This document shows, one piece after another, positions 14,291-22,983 of a DNA stretch of 50,490 bases. Location: the NCBI GenBank assembly GCA_045110675.1, contig JBGCGJ010000069.1:1-50490 (forward strand), written 5' to 3'. A program made the translations under genes and the position numbers. This stretch comes from JBALVT01 sp045110675. Lineage in GTDB: Bacteria > Pseudomonadota > Gammaproteobacteria > Pseudomonadales > Halieaceae. The notes below the pieces were generated by a model that was not told the origin of the DNA, ran no database searches, and saw only the letters and a program-made list of their open reading frames with translations. Each line of letters begins with the position of its first letter. The stretch's first letter is position 1.

Positions 14291-17249
14291 CCTCCCGCAA
14301 ATATTGTTGTTCATTGTGGCCTACCTCAGCGGCCTGTTCGCCGTGGCCCACGTGGCAGACCGCGGTATTCTAAGTGAAAAAATTACTCGGCACCCCGCAG
14401 TCTACGTGCTCTCCCTGGGGGTTTTTGCGGGGGCAATGGCCAGCAACGGCACGCTCGAGCTCGCCTACCGCTATGGTTACAGCTTCATGCTGTATTACCT
14501 GGGCATCGTTTTGATGTTCGTCATGGGCACCGTGCTAATGATGCCTCTGTTGAAATTGTGCAGGGTTTACCAATTAAGCTCCCTGGCCGATGTTCTCACC
14601 TTCCGGTTTCGCTCCCAGTGGGTAGGCGTCGCCATTACGGTGGCCATGTGTATCACCCTCTTGCCGCTGTTGGCTCTGCAAATTCAAGCGGTCGCCGACA
14701 GCATTCATATTCTGGCAGGCGATCATCTCTACCTGCTTTCGGGAGCTGCAAGGCAGGACGGTCTCGCTTTCGTGTTCTGCATTATCATCACGGTATTCGC
14801 CATATTATTCGGCACGCGGCACGTTTCCTCGCAACGCCGAAATGACGGCCTGGTGGCGGCTATCGCCTTCGAATCCCTGGTGAAGCTCGTCGCGCTTTTC
14901 GTTTTGTTTCTAACGGCCATTTACGGTGTTTTTGGCAGCTTCTCGGACCTGGAAATCTGGCTGGCTGATAACCCGGTTATCAGCGGTGTACTCGATCACC
15001 GAATGGAGGGCGACTCAGCCAGAACGCTACTACTGATTTTCTTCGCCGGCGCAGTTTGCATGCCGCATATTTTTCACATGGCCTTCGCAGAAAACACCGA
15101 GAGCCGAGACTTGAAATCTGCCACCTGGGGGCTGCCGCTGTACATGCTGCTGCTAAGCCTGCCCGTGTTACCGCTCACCTGGGCTGGAATCAAACTGGGA
15201 CACAATTTTCCCATTGAGTACACCGGACTGGCAATCGGACTTGTTCTGGAATCAACCAGTGTCAGCGTGATCGCGTTTGTCGCCGGATTATCCGCCGCCA
15301 GCGCCACTATCATTGTCACCACATTGGCGCTGGCAAATATGTGCTTGAACCACCTGATTCTGCCCACTGGCGTTCTTCAGGTGGATGGAGAAGAAAGTAT
15401 TTACGCACAGCTTAAATGGTTGCGTCGGCTTTTGATTACCCTCCTGATACTGGCCGGCTACATTTTCTTCAATATAATCAGCGGCAGAGAGACGCTCACC
15501 CAACTCGCGCTCGTTGCTTTTGCGGGTACCTTGCAATTCCTGCCCGGTATCATCGCCACCTTGTATTGGTCGGGCGCCAATCGCAAGGGTTTAATTTCGG
15601 GATTGTCGGCGGGTTTGATCACCTGGTTTTTTACTCTGCTGCTACCCATCGTCAGCGACTTTGAACCTTTGTTTCTCAGCGTTCTCAACGCCAGTGATGA
15701 TGCCTGGGCCACAGCTGCACTCTTGGCGCTGCTATTGAACACGGTACTTTTCATTATCGTGTCACTGGCAACAAAGACCAGTGCAGAGGAAGAGGTCGCC
15801 GCAGAGATTTGCTCCATGGACGATCTCACCCGGCCCACCCGTCAAACTCTGGTACTGCAAAGTTCAGCCGAATTCGTGCGCAATTTAACTTCAGCATTGG
15901 GCGAGAATACTGCTTTGGAGGAAGTGAACCGAGCGCTTAGAGAACTACAATTTGATGAGACAGAATCAAGACCCTATGCGCTGAGGCGACTGCGGGGACG
16001 CGTCGAAGCCAATCTTTCAGGGCTACTGGGCCCTTCGGTTGCGCACAGTATTATCGATCGATGCATACCCTTTCAACCCGGCCTTCAGTCCGATGCCGAG
16101 GACATCAACCTTATTGAGCGAAATCTGGACCGGGCGCAAATCAATTTTACCGGCATGGCTGCGGACTTGGACAACTTGCGCCGACACTACCGGGAAACCC
16201 TGGACAACTTACCGATCGGAGTTTGCTCCATTAGCAGCGATGGCGAGCTGTTAATCTGGAACCGGTCGATGGAACAAACCACTGGAATCTCTGCGAGCGA
16301 CGTGCTCGGCTCATTGCTGGATTCCCTGGGCGATCCCTGGCGGGAAATTCTGGGCGACTTTGTGTTGGGCAACGCCGCCACCGTATTGAAACAAGAAGTG
16401 CAAACACAAGATAGCGGTTCTCACTGGATCAGCTTGCACAAGGCATCTATCGACATCACTACGCCAGACAGCAACGATCGAGTGATTCTGGTCGAGGACA
16501 TTACCGACTATGAACTGATGGAACGCGAGCTTTTGCACAGCGAGCGACTGGCGTCGATCGGCCAACTCGCTGCTGGCGTCGCCCACGAAATCGGCAACCC
16601 CGTCACGGGCATTGCCTGCCTGGCCCAAAATCTGGAGTACGAAACCGACGCTGAGGAAATCCGCACCAGTGCGAGAGAAATTCTCAAACAAACCGACCGG
16701 GTAACACGTATTGTTGAATCCCTGGTCAACTTTTCTCATGTGGGATCGCGCACCGGGGAAGTAAAACTCACACCCTCCAACCTGGCCGATTGTGTCGACG
16801 AAGCTGTTCACCTGCTCGAACTGGATCACGAGGCAAAGCCAGTCCGCTTTGAGAACGCGACAGACCGCGAATTGGTCGTACTGGCCGACAGCCAACGGCT
16901 CCTACAGGTATTTATCAACTTGTTGGGAAATTCCCGGGACGCCTGCGATCCAGACGGACTTATCTCGATTGAAGCGAAGCAGCTTGCGGACTGGGTCACG
17001 ATCGATGTGACCGACAATGGCTGTGGAATACCCGCAGATCATCACGCCCAGGTATTCGATCCATTTTACACGACGAAAGATCCAGGCGAAGGCACTGGTC
17101 TGGGTCTGGCACTGGTCTACACCATTATGGAGGACATGGGAGGAAACGTTCAGTTGGAAAGTCCCATTCATGACAGCGTCAGCCAACCAGGCACTCGCGT
17201 TACCCTGGAGTTACCCTTGGGAAGCTATGGATTAGAGTTCGAGCTTTAG
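14280..17249 (+). CDS. cbrA: Sensor histidine kinase CbrA with SLC5-type transporter domain
   Basis: The 989-aa protein has an N-terminal sodium/solute symporter-like domain with about 13 membrane segments (to roughly residue 500). A linker/STAC-like region, a PAS domain from about residue 640, and HisKA and HATPase domains follow. The H-box GVAHEIGNP has His769; the N-box is NLLGNSRDA, and the G-boxes are DNGCGIP and GEGTGLGLAL. The start is ATG 14280 (MSYSLPQ); 44 extra upstream codons are out-of-frame cbrX sequence. In Pseudomonas CbrA/CbrB controls carbon and nitrogen source use, and CbrA transports histidine. cbrB follows 106 bases later. Confidence 0.93.
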   Translation: MSYSLPQILLFIVAYLSGLFAVAHVADRGILSEKITRHPAVYVLSLGVFAGAMASNGTLELAYRYGYSFMLYYLGIVLMFVMGTVLMMPLLKLCRVYQLSSLADVLTFRFRSQWVGVAITVAMCITLLPLLALQIQAVADSIHILAGDHLYLLSGAARQDGLAFVFCIIITVFAILFGTRHVSSQRRNDGLVAAIAFESLVKLVALFVLFLTAIYGVFGSFSDLEIWLADNPVISGVLDHRMEGDSARTLLLIFFAGAVCMPHIFHMAFAENTESRDLKSATWGLPLYMLLLSLPVLPLTWAGIKLGHNFPIEYTGLAIGLVLESTSVSVIAFVAGLSAASATIIVTTLALANMCLNHLILPTGVLQVDGEESIYAQLKWLRRLLITLLILAGYIFFNIISGRETLTQLALVAFAGTLQFLPGIIATLYWSGANRKGLISGLSAGLITWFFTLLLPIVSDFEPLFLSVLNASDDAWATAALLALLLNTVLFIIVSLATKTSAEEEVAAEICSMDDLTRPTRQTLVLQSSAEFVRNLTSALGENTALEEVNRALRELQFDETESRPYALRRLRGRVEANLSGLLGPSVAHSIIDRCIPFQPGLQSDAEDINLIERNLDRAQINFTGMAADLDNLRRHYRETLDNLPIGVCSISSDGELLIWNRSMEQTTGISASDVLGSLLDSLGDPWREILGDFVLGNAATVLKQEVQTQDSGSHWISLHKASIDITTPDSNDRVILVEDITDYELMERELLHSERLASIGQLAAGVAHEIGNPVTGIACLAQNLEYETDAEEIRTSAREILKQTDRVTRIVESLVNFSHVGSRTGEVKLTPSNLADCVDEAVHLLELDHEAKPVRFENATDRELVVLADSQRLLQVFINLLGNSRDACDPDGLISIEAKQLADWVTIDVTDNGCGIPADHHAQVFDPFYTTKDPGEGTGLGLALVYTIMEDMGGNVQLESPIHDSVSQPGTRVTLELPLGSYGLEFEL

Positions 17250-17256
17250 GCATTTT

Positions 17257-17336
17257 GGTAACAAACCCGTCCCTGGACCGCTGGAAAATTGACACTGGTA
17301 GTAGTATGTTGTGTCAGTTGTACCCAATCGGTAACA
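17257..17336. promoter_or_regulatory. Two GGTAACA motifs in the cbrA-cbrB gap
   Basis: GGTAACA occurs at 17257-17263 and CGGTAACA at 17329-17336, both before cbrB. The same half-site recurs in inverted orientation before the crcZ-like gene, before pcnB and before panC. They may be binding sites for CbrB or another regulator; no promoter element was identified beside them. Confidence 0.4.
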
Positions 17337-17355
17337 CTGAGGAACCACCCTTAAA

Positions 17356-18813
17356 ATGAAGCAGATTCTGATTGTTGAAGATGAATCGGTTATCCGGACC
17401 GCGCTGCGGCGCTTGCTGGAACGCAACGAATATCTCATCAGCGAGGCCGGCTCCGTGCAGGAAGCAGAGTCCAATTTCACACTGACGGACTTTGATTTAG
17501 TCATCAGCGATCTGCGCCTACCCGGCGCACCTGGCACCGATCTCATCCAAAAAGCCGGCGATGTTCCAGTGCTGATTATGACCAGCTACGCCAGCCTGAG
17601 ATCCGCAGTTGATTCGATGAGAATGGGCGCCGTTGACTATATTGCCAAACCCTTCGATCACGGTGACATGATATCTGCCGTAGCGCGCATCATTGCCGAC
17701 CACCCCACGGCGCGATCCGAGGGAGAGAAGGAAACCAGCACACCAGCCGTCACCAATAATCGGGTGACGGGTATCATCGGCAACTGCCCGGCGATGCACA
17801 CCCTCTACGATCACATTGAAAAAGTTGCTCCGACCGATGCCACAGTGCTGGTATTGGGAGAAACCGGAACGGGTAAAGAATTGGTGGCCCGAAGCGTACA
17901 CGAACACAGTCGTCGCTCGGATAAGACCATCATTTCGGTAAACTGCGCAGCCATTCCCGATACCCTTATCGAGTCTGAACTTTTCGGTTACGAAAAAGGC
18001 GCTTTTACAGGCGCCAATGCCAGCAGAATGGGGCTTATAGAAGCGGCCGATGGCGGCACACTATTCCTGGATGAGATCGGCGAACTGCCTATGGAAGCAC
18101 AGGCAAGACTATTGCGCTTTATACAGGAAGGCGAAATCCGCCGCATTGGCTCCGTCCATTCCCGGAAGGTTAATGTGCGATTGATCTGTGCAACACACCG
18201 CAATTTGAAGTCGCTGTCCGCTGAGGGACAGTTCCGGCAAGATCTCTACTACCGTATCAATGTTTTGCGCCTATCGCTGCCACCTTTGCGCGAACGCGGC
18301 AAAGATATTTTGCAGCTGGCCGAGCGCTTATTACAGCAACAAACAGAACGCCTCGGCAGGGGAAAGAAGTATCTCTCACCCAAAGCTATTCAGGCTATTA
18401 CTACCTATCAATGGCCCGGGAATGTGAGAGAGCTTGATCACGCCATTGAGAGAGCGGTAATTCTCACCGATGGCGAAGAAATTGATAATGAATCCCTGGG
18501 TATCGATCTCGAATTGGTCAACATAAGCAGGATTCGAGGCCAGAGCATCGAAACAGCCTCAACCACTCGCGCCATGTCGACTGATCCCAATGAAGACCTT
18601 TCCCTGGAGGACTACTTTCAACGCTTCGTCCTGGAACACCAGGATTCAATGAGCGAAACAGAATTGGCCCAAAAGCTCGGTGTGAGCCGCAAATGCCTAT
18701 GGGAAAGACGGCAACGATTTGGAATACCTCGACAAAAAAATGGCTCCGTAGGCCGCAGCCGTAAGGTCGAAAGTACGGACAAAGAGCCGCAAACAAATGT
18801 TACCGGAAGCTAA
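17356..18813 (+). CDS. cbrB: Sigma-54-dependent response regulator CbrB
   Basis: The 485-aa NtrC-family regulator has a receiver domain with phospho-acceptor Asp52 (VISDLRLPG). The AAA+ domain shows GETGTGKE, the sigma-54 contact loop GAFTGA and LFLDEIGELP. A C-terminal helix-turn-helix reads ETELAQKLGVSRKCLWERR. With CbrA it would sense carbon/nitrogen balance and activate sigma-54 promoters. A sigma-54 promoter lies 109 bases past its stop, the position of crcZ in Pseudomonas. The receiver and AAA+ active sites are complete. Confidence 0.94.
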   Translation: MKQILIVEDESVIRTALRRLLERNEYLISEAGSVQEAESNFTLTDFDLVISDLRLPGAPGTDLIQKAGDVPVLIMTSYASLRSAVDSMRMGAVDYIAKPFDHGDMISAVARIIADHPTARSEGEKETSTPAVTNNRVTGIIGNCPAMHTLYDHIEKVAPTDATVLVLGETGTGKELVARSVHEHSRRSDKTIISVNCAAIPDTLIESELFGYEKGAFTGANASRMGLIEAADGGTLFLDEIGELPMEAQARLLRFIQEGEIRRIGSVHSRKVNVRLICATHRNLKSLSAEGQFRQDLYYRINVLRLSLPPLRERGKDILQLAERLLQQQTERLGRGKKYLSPKAIQAITTYQWPGNVRELDHAIERAVILTDGEEIDNESLGIDLELVNISRIRGQSIETASTTRAMSTDPNEDLSLEDYFQRFVLEHQDSMSETELAQKLGVSRKCLWERRQRFGIPRQKNGSVGRSRKVESTDKEPQTNVTGS

Positions 18814-18870
18814 CTAACGAACAAATGTGGAGTATATCGGTAACAAAGACTGGACAAAGTCATGTAACCT
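18798..18870. promoter_or_regulatory. Putative enhancer sites upstream of the crcZ-like promoter
   Basis: TGTTACCG (18798-18805, inside the end of cbrB) and CGGTAACA (18838-18845) form an inverted pair, and ATGTAACCT follows at 18862-18870. They lie about 80-125 bases upstream of the -24/-12 element, a typical distance for an NtrC-type activator. I infer CbrB as the binder. Confidence 0.5.
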
Positions 18871-18921
18871 CCGAAAAGGATTATATGATAACTCTCTGTT
18901 TTAATTGAATTTATCAAAAAT

Positions 18922-18948
18922 TGGCACAGGTCATGCATTTCTACACGC
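18922..18948 (+). promoter_or_regulatory. Sigma-54 (-24/-12) promoter
   Basis: TGGCACAGGTCATGCA at 18922-18937 has the GG (18923-18924) and GC (18935-18936) dinucleotides exactly ten bases apart and a perfect TGGCAC -24 box. The expected transcription start is near 18948. It points toward the A-rich non-coding region before pcnB. Confidence 0.8.
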
Positions 18949-19013
18949 AGCAACAAAAATAAAAATAACATATTGCTGTAATAATAATAACAAGCACGAC
19001 TGTGGACCTGGAT

Positions 19014-19031
19014 GGGGAAGAATCTTTCCCC
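19014..19031 (+). terminator. Hairpin 1 of the crcZ-like locus
   Basis: GGGGAAG and CTTTCCCC pair around a short loop with one bulged T. The sequence after it is TCAATTTC, a poor U-tract, so it may be an internal hairpin rather than a terminator. Confidence 0.4.
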
Positions 19032-19277
19032 CTCAATTTCAACCACCTTATTTGATTGGCCACGCGTTGCGGCTACACCTGTTTTGGGATTTCGTTTAGA
19101 CGACTTCTAGGGTGGATGACAGGCAATGTTGTGTTTTGGCTATATCACATAGCGGGTCAAGGAGAACTCTGATTGGAGTACTCCCAGACCATTAGATAAG
19201 CCTATGTTGTTATAAAAGCCAATAATAATAACGAAAACCTAGAAATAAGAATAAGACTCTACAAAGAGACCTGGATG

Positions 19278-19297
19278 GGGAAAACAGATGTTTTCCC
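19278..19297 (+). terminator. Hairpin 2 of the crcZ-like locus
   Basis: A perfect 8-bp stem (GGGAAAAC and GTTTTCCC) encloses the loop AGAT. It follows the same GACCTGGATGGGG sequence as hairpin 1. The downstream bases TGTCATC lack a run of T, so termination is inferred from position only. Confidence 0.45.
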
Positions 19298-19408
19298 TGT
19301 CATCATTCCAAGCTTTTCAAACACTCCCATCCAGCCCAATTCTAGCTTAAACACGCCACTGTGTTAGACTGCCACGCACTCCTAATACGGTAACAGGCAC
19401 ACTTCGGC

Positions 19409-20701
19409 TTGAACGTCATCCCCAGGGATCAGCATTGCATTTCCCGCAAAGATATCAGTGACAGCGCTTTAAAAGTCATGTCGCGGTTACGCAGCCAAGG
19501 CTTTCAAGCCTATCTGGTGGGCGGTGCCGTTCGAGATTTGCTGCTTAAAGGAAATCCAAAAGATTTTGACGTTGCGACCGATGCTACACCTGAGGCCGTT
19601 CACGATCTGTTTCGCAATTCGCGCATAATAGGTCGGCGTTTCCGAATTGTTCACGTCCGCTTCGGACGAGAAATAATTGAAGTCACCACCTTCCGAGGCC
19701 ACCACGAGAACGGTGATGAAAACAACACCAGCTCCGGTGGGAATCACTCGCGCCAGTCCGATAGTGGCATGCTATTGCGCGACAATGTTTACGGCACTTT
19801 GGAAGAGGATGCCGCGAGACGAGATCTCACTGTAAACGCTCTGTATTACGACTCAGGTAAGTTTGAGGTGTTTGACCACACCAATGGCATTGAAGACCTC
19901 AACAATCGCACCATTTGTATTATCGGTGACCCGGCGACGCGCTACCGAGAAGATCCTGTAAGGATGTTGCGCGTCCTGCGCTTCGCGGCCAAGCTGGATT
20001 TCGATATCGAAACCAACACCGCTAACGCGATTGACGAGTGCTCTCACCTGCTTGGTAATATTCCATCGGCACGCCTGTTTGATGAATTTTTGAAATTGTT
20101 TCTATCGGGTTATGCCGCAGCAACTTTAGACAAGCTGTTGGAGTTCGGTTTGTTCGAGTCACTCTTTCCAGACAGCGATAGCTGCCTGGGTGATGACGAA
20201 CTTGCGTTGCCGTTATTGAAATCGGCAATGCAAAATACAGACGCAAGAATTGCACAGGGAAAACCTGTGACCCCAGCGTTTATTCTCGCTGCTATTTTGT
20301 GGCCCGACGTTTCCCGACTGGTAAAACAGATGCGAGATCGTGGAGATGCACCGATGGTGGCCATGCATAGCGCTGGCCAACAAGCAGTTTCCAGTGCCGT
20401 GAAAGTTATTTCAATTCCCAAACGGTTCACCCAACCCATGCGCGAAATCTGGGAATTTCAGTTGCGCCTGGAACGCAAGCAAGGTCGTAAGGCTGCGGAA
20501 CTTGTGGATCACCGAAGGTTTCGCGCCGCCTATGATTTTTTATTGCTGCGGGAACAGGCGGGAGAAACCACAGGAGATTTAGGCCAGTGGTGGACACATT
20601 TTCAGACCTTGAGTTTTGATGATCGATTGAAAGAGGCAGGAAAACAAAACCATTCTTCTCGCAAGAGACCTCGCAAAAAGCCAGCACCTTCCAATTCATG
20701 A
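19409..20701 (+). CDS. pcnB: Poly(A) polymerase I
   Basis: The 430-aa enzyme adds poly(A) tails that mark RNA for decay. The nucleotidyltransferase core is AYLVGGAVRDLLL followed by KDFDVATDATPE, and RRFRIVHVRFG, EDAARRDLTVNALYYD and the RYREDPVRMLRVLRFAAKL helix follow. The C-terminus is basic. The start is TTG 19409, which yields the conserved HCISRKDIS N-terminus; no clear Shine-Dalgarno is present. A weak non-ATG start is also known for E. coli pcnB. A CGGTAACA motif (19388-19395) sits just before it. It overlaps folK by four bases. Confidence 0.95.
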   Translation: MNVIPRDQHCISRKDISDSALKVMSRLRSQGFQAYLVGGAVRDLLLKGNPKDFDVATDATPEAVHDLFRNSRIIGRRFRIVHVRFGREIIEVTTFRGHHENGDENNTSSGGNHSRQSDSGMLLRDNVYGTLEEDAARRDLTVNALYYDSGKFEVFDHTNGIEDLNNRTICIIGDPATRYREDPVRMLRVLRFAAKLDFDIETNTANAIDECSHLLGNIPSARLFDEFLKLFLSGYAAATLDKLLEFGLFESLFPDSDSCLGDDELALPLLKSAMQNTDARIAQGKPVTPAFILAAILWPDVSRLVKQMRDRGDAPMVAMHSAGQQAVSSAVKVISIPKRFTQPMREIWEFQLRLERKQGRKAAELVDHRRFRAAYDFLLLREQAGETTGDLGQWWTHFQTLSFDDRLKEAGKQNHSSRKRPRKKPAPSNS

Positions 20702-21210
20702 GCACTGCCTATATCGCCCTGGGAAGCAATCTGGAAAACCCCGCCAAACAGCTGCAAGACGCGATAAATGCGATAGCTCAATGGGAACATTCTTCAATTG
20801 AGGCAATATCGAAAGTTTATTCAAGTAGCGCTGTCGGACCGGGAAATCAGCCCGACTATCTGAATGCCGTCGCCAAAATCACCACGCGACTTTCTCCTTC
20901 GGCCTTACTCGAACATCTCCAGATGCAAGAAACAGCGCAAGGCCGAATTCGCACAGAGCACTGGGGGCCCAGAACACTGGATCTCGATATCCTGCTGTTC
21001 GATAACTTACAGATTTCGACTCAGAGCCTTGAAATACCGCATCCGGCCATGAAGGAGCGCAACTTTGTACTCTATCCACTGGCGGACATAGTCAAATCGG
21101 ATATGATGCTGCCATGCGGATCAGATCTTGGTACATTGCTACAACACACTGCTCAAAATGATCTAGCGTGCAGTGACATTTCGCTCAACTATAATTTTAA
21201 ATCGGAATAG
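20698..21210 (+). CDS. folK: 2-amino-4-hydroxy-6-hydroxymethyldihydropteridine pyrophosphokinase
   Basis: The 170-aa protein transfers pyrophosphate from ATP to the pterin in folate synthesis. It has the N-terminal YIALGSNL, the RTLDLDILLFD metal-binding motif and HPAMKERNFVLYPL. Its ATG overlaps the pcnB stop codon (ATGA), and the deoxynucleoside kinase follows 14 bases later. folP, the next enzyme of the pathway, is also in this window at 37948-38838. Confidence 0.95.
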   Translation: MSTAYIALGSNLENPAKQLQDAINAIAQWEHSSIEAISKVYSSSAVGPGNQPDYLNAVAKITTRLSPSALLEHLQMQETAQGRIRTEHWGPRTLDLDILLFDNLQISTQSLEIPHPAMKERNFVLYPLADIVKSDMMLPCGSDLGTLLQHTAQNDLACSDISLNYNFKSE

Positions 21211-21224
21211 GGAGCCCGGCCCTG

Positions 21225-21905
21225 ATGCGGGATAACTTGGCCATCAATATAGACCTCAGAGGCAGAACCCCACCTCCGTTTATTGCCATCGAAGGTCCCA
21301 TTGGCGTTGGGAAAACTGTGCTCGCGAAACGACTCGCCGCCAGTTTCAATTACCAAACCTTGTTGGAAGACGCCGAAGACAATCCGTTTCTTGAAAAGTT
21401 TTATCGCAATCGCAAGCAGGCCGCCCTCGCAACGCAGCTATTCTTCCTGTTTCAGCGCGCGCAGAAAATTCAGGATATGCGTCAGGCCGATATCTTCGAA
21501 CCCGTGCGTGTTTCCGATTTTTTAATCGAGAAAGACCCCCTCTTCGCCCGCATCAATCTGGAGCGAGAAGAATACTTACTGTATGAAAAAGTGTTTCAGC
21601 AGTTGACTATCGATGCGCCAAAACCGGACCTGGTAATCTACCTTCAAGCGTCTACCGACGTTCTTCTTTCGAGGATAGATCGCAGAGGATTGGCCCATGA
21701 ACAAGGCATTGATAGAGAGTATTTGGAGAAATTGAACGAAGTGTACAGTGAGTTCTTTCTGTATTACGATGGCGCTCCTCTGCTCATTGTGAACGCCAGT
21801 GAAATAGATTTGGTTAACGGCGAGTCAGACTACACTCACCTGGTTGACTATTTGCTCGATATCCGCAGCGGTCGCCATTACTTCAATCCCACCTTCTTTG
21901 GATAG
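21225..21905 (+). CDS. Deoxynucleoside kinase family protein
   Basis: The 226-aa P-loop kinase has FIAIEGPIGVGKT near residue 25, an ED-containing segment after the first helix (LLEDAEDNPFLEKFY), the VSDFLIEKD motif and the lid RIDRRGLAHEQ. It resembles deoxyadenosine/deoxyguanosine kinases that salvage deoxynucleosides. The specificity cannot be assigned. GGGAG precedes the ATG. It lies between folK and panB, eight bases from panB. Confidence 0.83.
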   Translation: MRDNLAINIDLRGRTPPPFIAIEGPIGVGKTVLAKRLAASFNYQTLLEDAEDNPFLEKFYRNRKQAALATQLFFLFQRAQKIQDMRQADIFEPVRVSDFLIEKDPLFARINLEREEYLLYEKVFQQLTIDAPKPDLVIYLQASTDVLLSRIDRRGLAHEQGIDREYLEKLNEVYSEFFLYYDGAPLLIVNASEIDLVNGESDYTHLVDYLLDIRSGRHYFNPTFFG

Positions 21906-21913
21906 TTGCAGCT

Positions 21914-22705
21914 ATGGGTAAAGTCACAATCAGCACCCTGCAAAAAATGAAATCTGAAAAGGAAAAGTTCGTCTGCATTACCGCGTACGACGCAACTTTT
22001 GCGCGCGTCATCGGCGAGGCCGGAGCAGAAACAATACTGGTTGGCGACTCACTGGGAATGGTCCTGCAAGGCCACGACAGCACAATCCCGGTAAGCATCG
22101 AAGATATGGCTTATCACACTGCTTGCGTTGTGCGAGGCAACCCTAGCTCCCTCGTCATTGCCGACATGCCGTTCATGACCTATGCCACTCCTGAAGACGC
22201 CTTGGTCAATGCGACGTTGCTGATGCAAGCGGGAGCGCAGATGGTAAAACTTGAAGGCGGAACCTGGTTAAGTGACACAATAACCATGCTAGTGGAACGG
22301 GGAATTCCGGTCTGCGCACACTTGGGCTTAACCCCTCAGTCAGTTCACGCTTTTGGCGGTTTTAAGGTTCAAGGTAGAACACCCAAGGAAGCTAAATCCA
22401 TCCTCGCGGACGCGGTAGAAATAAAAGACGCAGGCGCAAGCCTACTCGTATTGGAGTGCATTCCTTCGCATTTGGGCACGGATATCTCTGAAAAGCTGGA
22501 TATTCCAGTAATAGGAATTGGTGCCGGAGCGGGCACAGATGGCCAGGTGCTAGTGATGCATGATTTGCTGGGGTTATCGGAGCACACCGCCCGTTTTGTA
22601 CAAAACTTCATGGAAGGTCAAAGCACGATTCAGGGAGGCCTGAAGGCTTTTGTGCAGGCTGTTAAAGATGGCGAGTATCCGAAGGAAGAGCACAGCTACC
22701 AATAG
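21914..22705 (+). CDS. panB: 3-methyl-2-oxobutanoate hydroxymethyltransferase
   Basis: The 263-aa enzyme makes ketopantoate, the first committed step of pantothenate synthesis. It shows ITAYDATFARV, VGDSLGMVLQGHDST, the VKLEGG segment and HLGLTPQSVHAFGGFKVQG. It follows the kinase closely. panC lies 278 bases downstream in the same direction with its own leader. Confidence 0.96.
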   Translation: MGKVTISTLQKMKSEKEKFVCITAYDATFARVIGEAGAETILVGDSLGMVLQGHDSTIPVSIEDMAYHTACVVRGNPSSLVIADMPFMTYATPEDALVNATLLMQAGAQMVKLEGGTWLSDTITMLVERGIPVCAHLGLTPQSVHAFGGFKVQGRTPKEAKSILADAVEIKDAGASLLVLECIPSHLGTDISEKLDIPVIGIGAGAGTDGQVLVMHDLLGLSEHTARFVQNFMEGQSTIQGGLKAFVQAVKDGEYPKEEHSYQ

Positions 22706-22787
22706 CTCTGGCGTCACTCCGTTGGCGACTAGAGGTTGTTTTAAAATTCCGCCTAATAGTAAGCACTTACTTTCGAAACAGCCCATA

Positions 22788-22827
22788 TGTTACTTATTTA
22801 GTGGGTATTTTGATTCCTTTGGTAACA
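22788..22827. promoter_or_regulatory. Inverted TGTTAC / GTAACA pair before panC
   Basis: TGTTAC (22788-22793) and GTAACA (22822-22827) lie in the 278-bp panB-panC gap, in the same inverted arrangement as the sites before the crcZ-like gene but with a shorter spacing (28 versus 36 bases). I found no GG-N10-GC sigma-54 element downstream. The rest of the gap shows no ORF or hairpin I can support. Confidence 0.3.
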
Positions 22828-22983
22828 AAATAATGTCCATTTCCCGCTGAAACCCGTTGATTGGGGTATTCGCCTTGGGGCATACTGCCCACCGCAACGG
22901 CGTTACTGTTAGCGCTGGCGCGATAAGCAACTAGTGTCCATACTGGTTTAGCATCACCCATTCCGCACAACGGGAAGGTCGAT

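Larger units (their letters stand above)
18948..19300 (+). ncRNA. crcZ: CrcZ-like Hfq/Crc-binding regulatory RNA (ends approximate)
   Basis: The non-coding region between cbrB and pcnB is where Pseudomonas carries crcZ. It contains four A-rich AAN-triplet runs of the kind Hfq binds with Crc: 18952-18969, 18980-18994 (AATAATAATAACAAG), 19221-19238 and 19243-19255. Two modules repeat the order A-rich run, then GACCTGGATGGGGAA (19005-19019 and 19268-19282), then a hairpin. The perfect hairpin at 19278-19297 is my proposed 3' end, although the T-run is weak. The transcript could also be two shorter sRNAs, like CrcZ/CrcY. By analogy it would titrate Hfq/Crc from target mRNAs. Confidence 0.65.

Noticed and set aside
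19059..19075. Second sigma-54 promoter (TTGGCCACGCGTTGC) inside the crcZ-like locus
   Set aside because: GG and GC are nine bases apart instead of ten and the -24 box is imperfect.
22828..22983. Sigma-54 promoter before panC
   Set aside because: No GG-N10-GC element; closest candidates have eight-base spacing.
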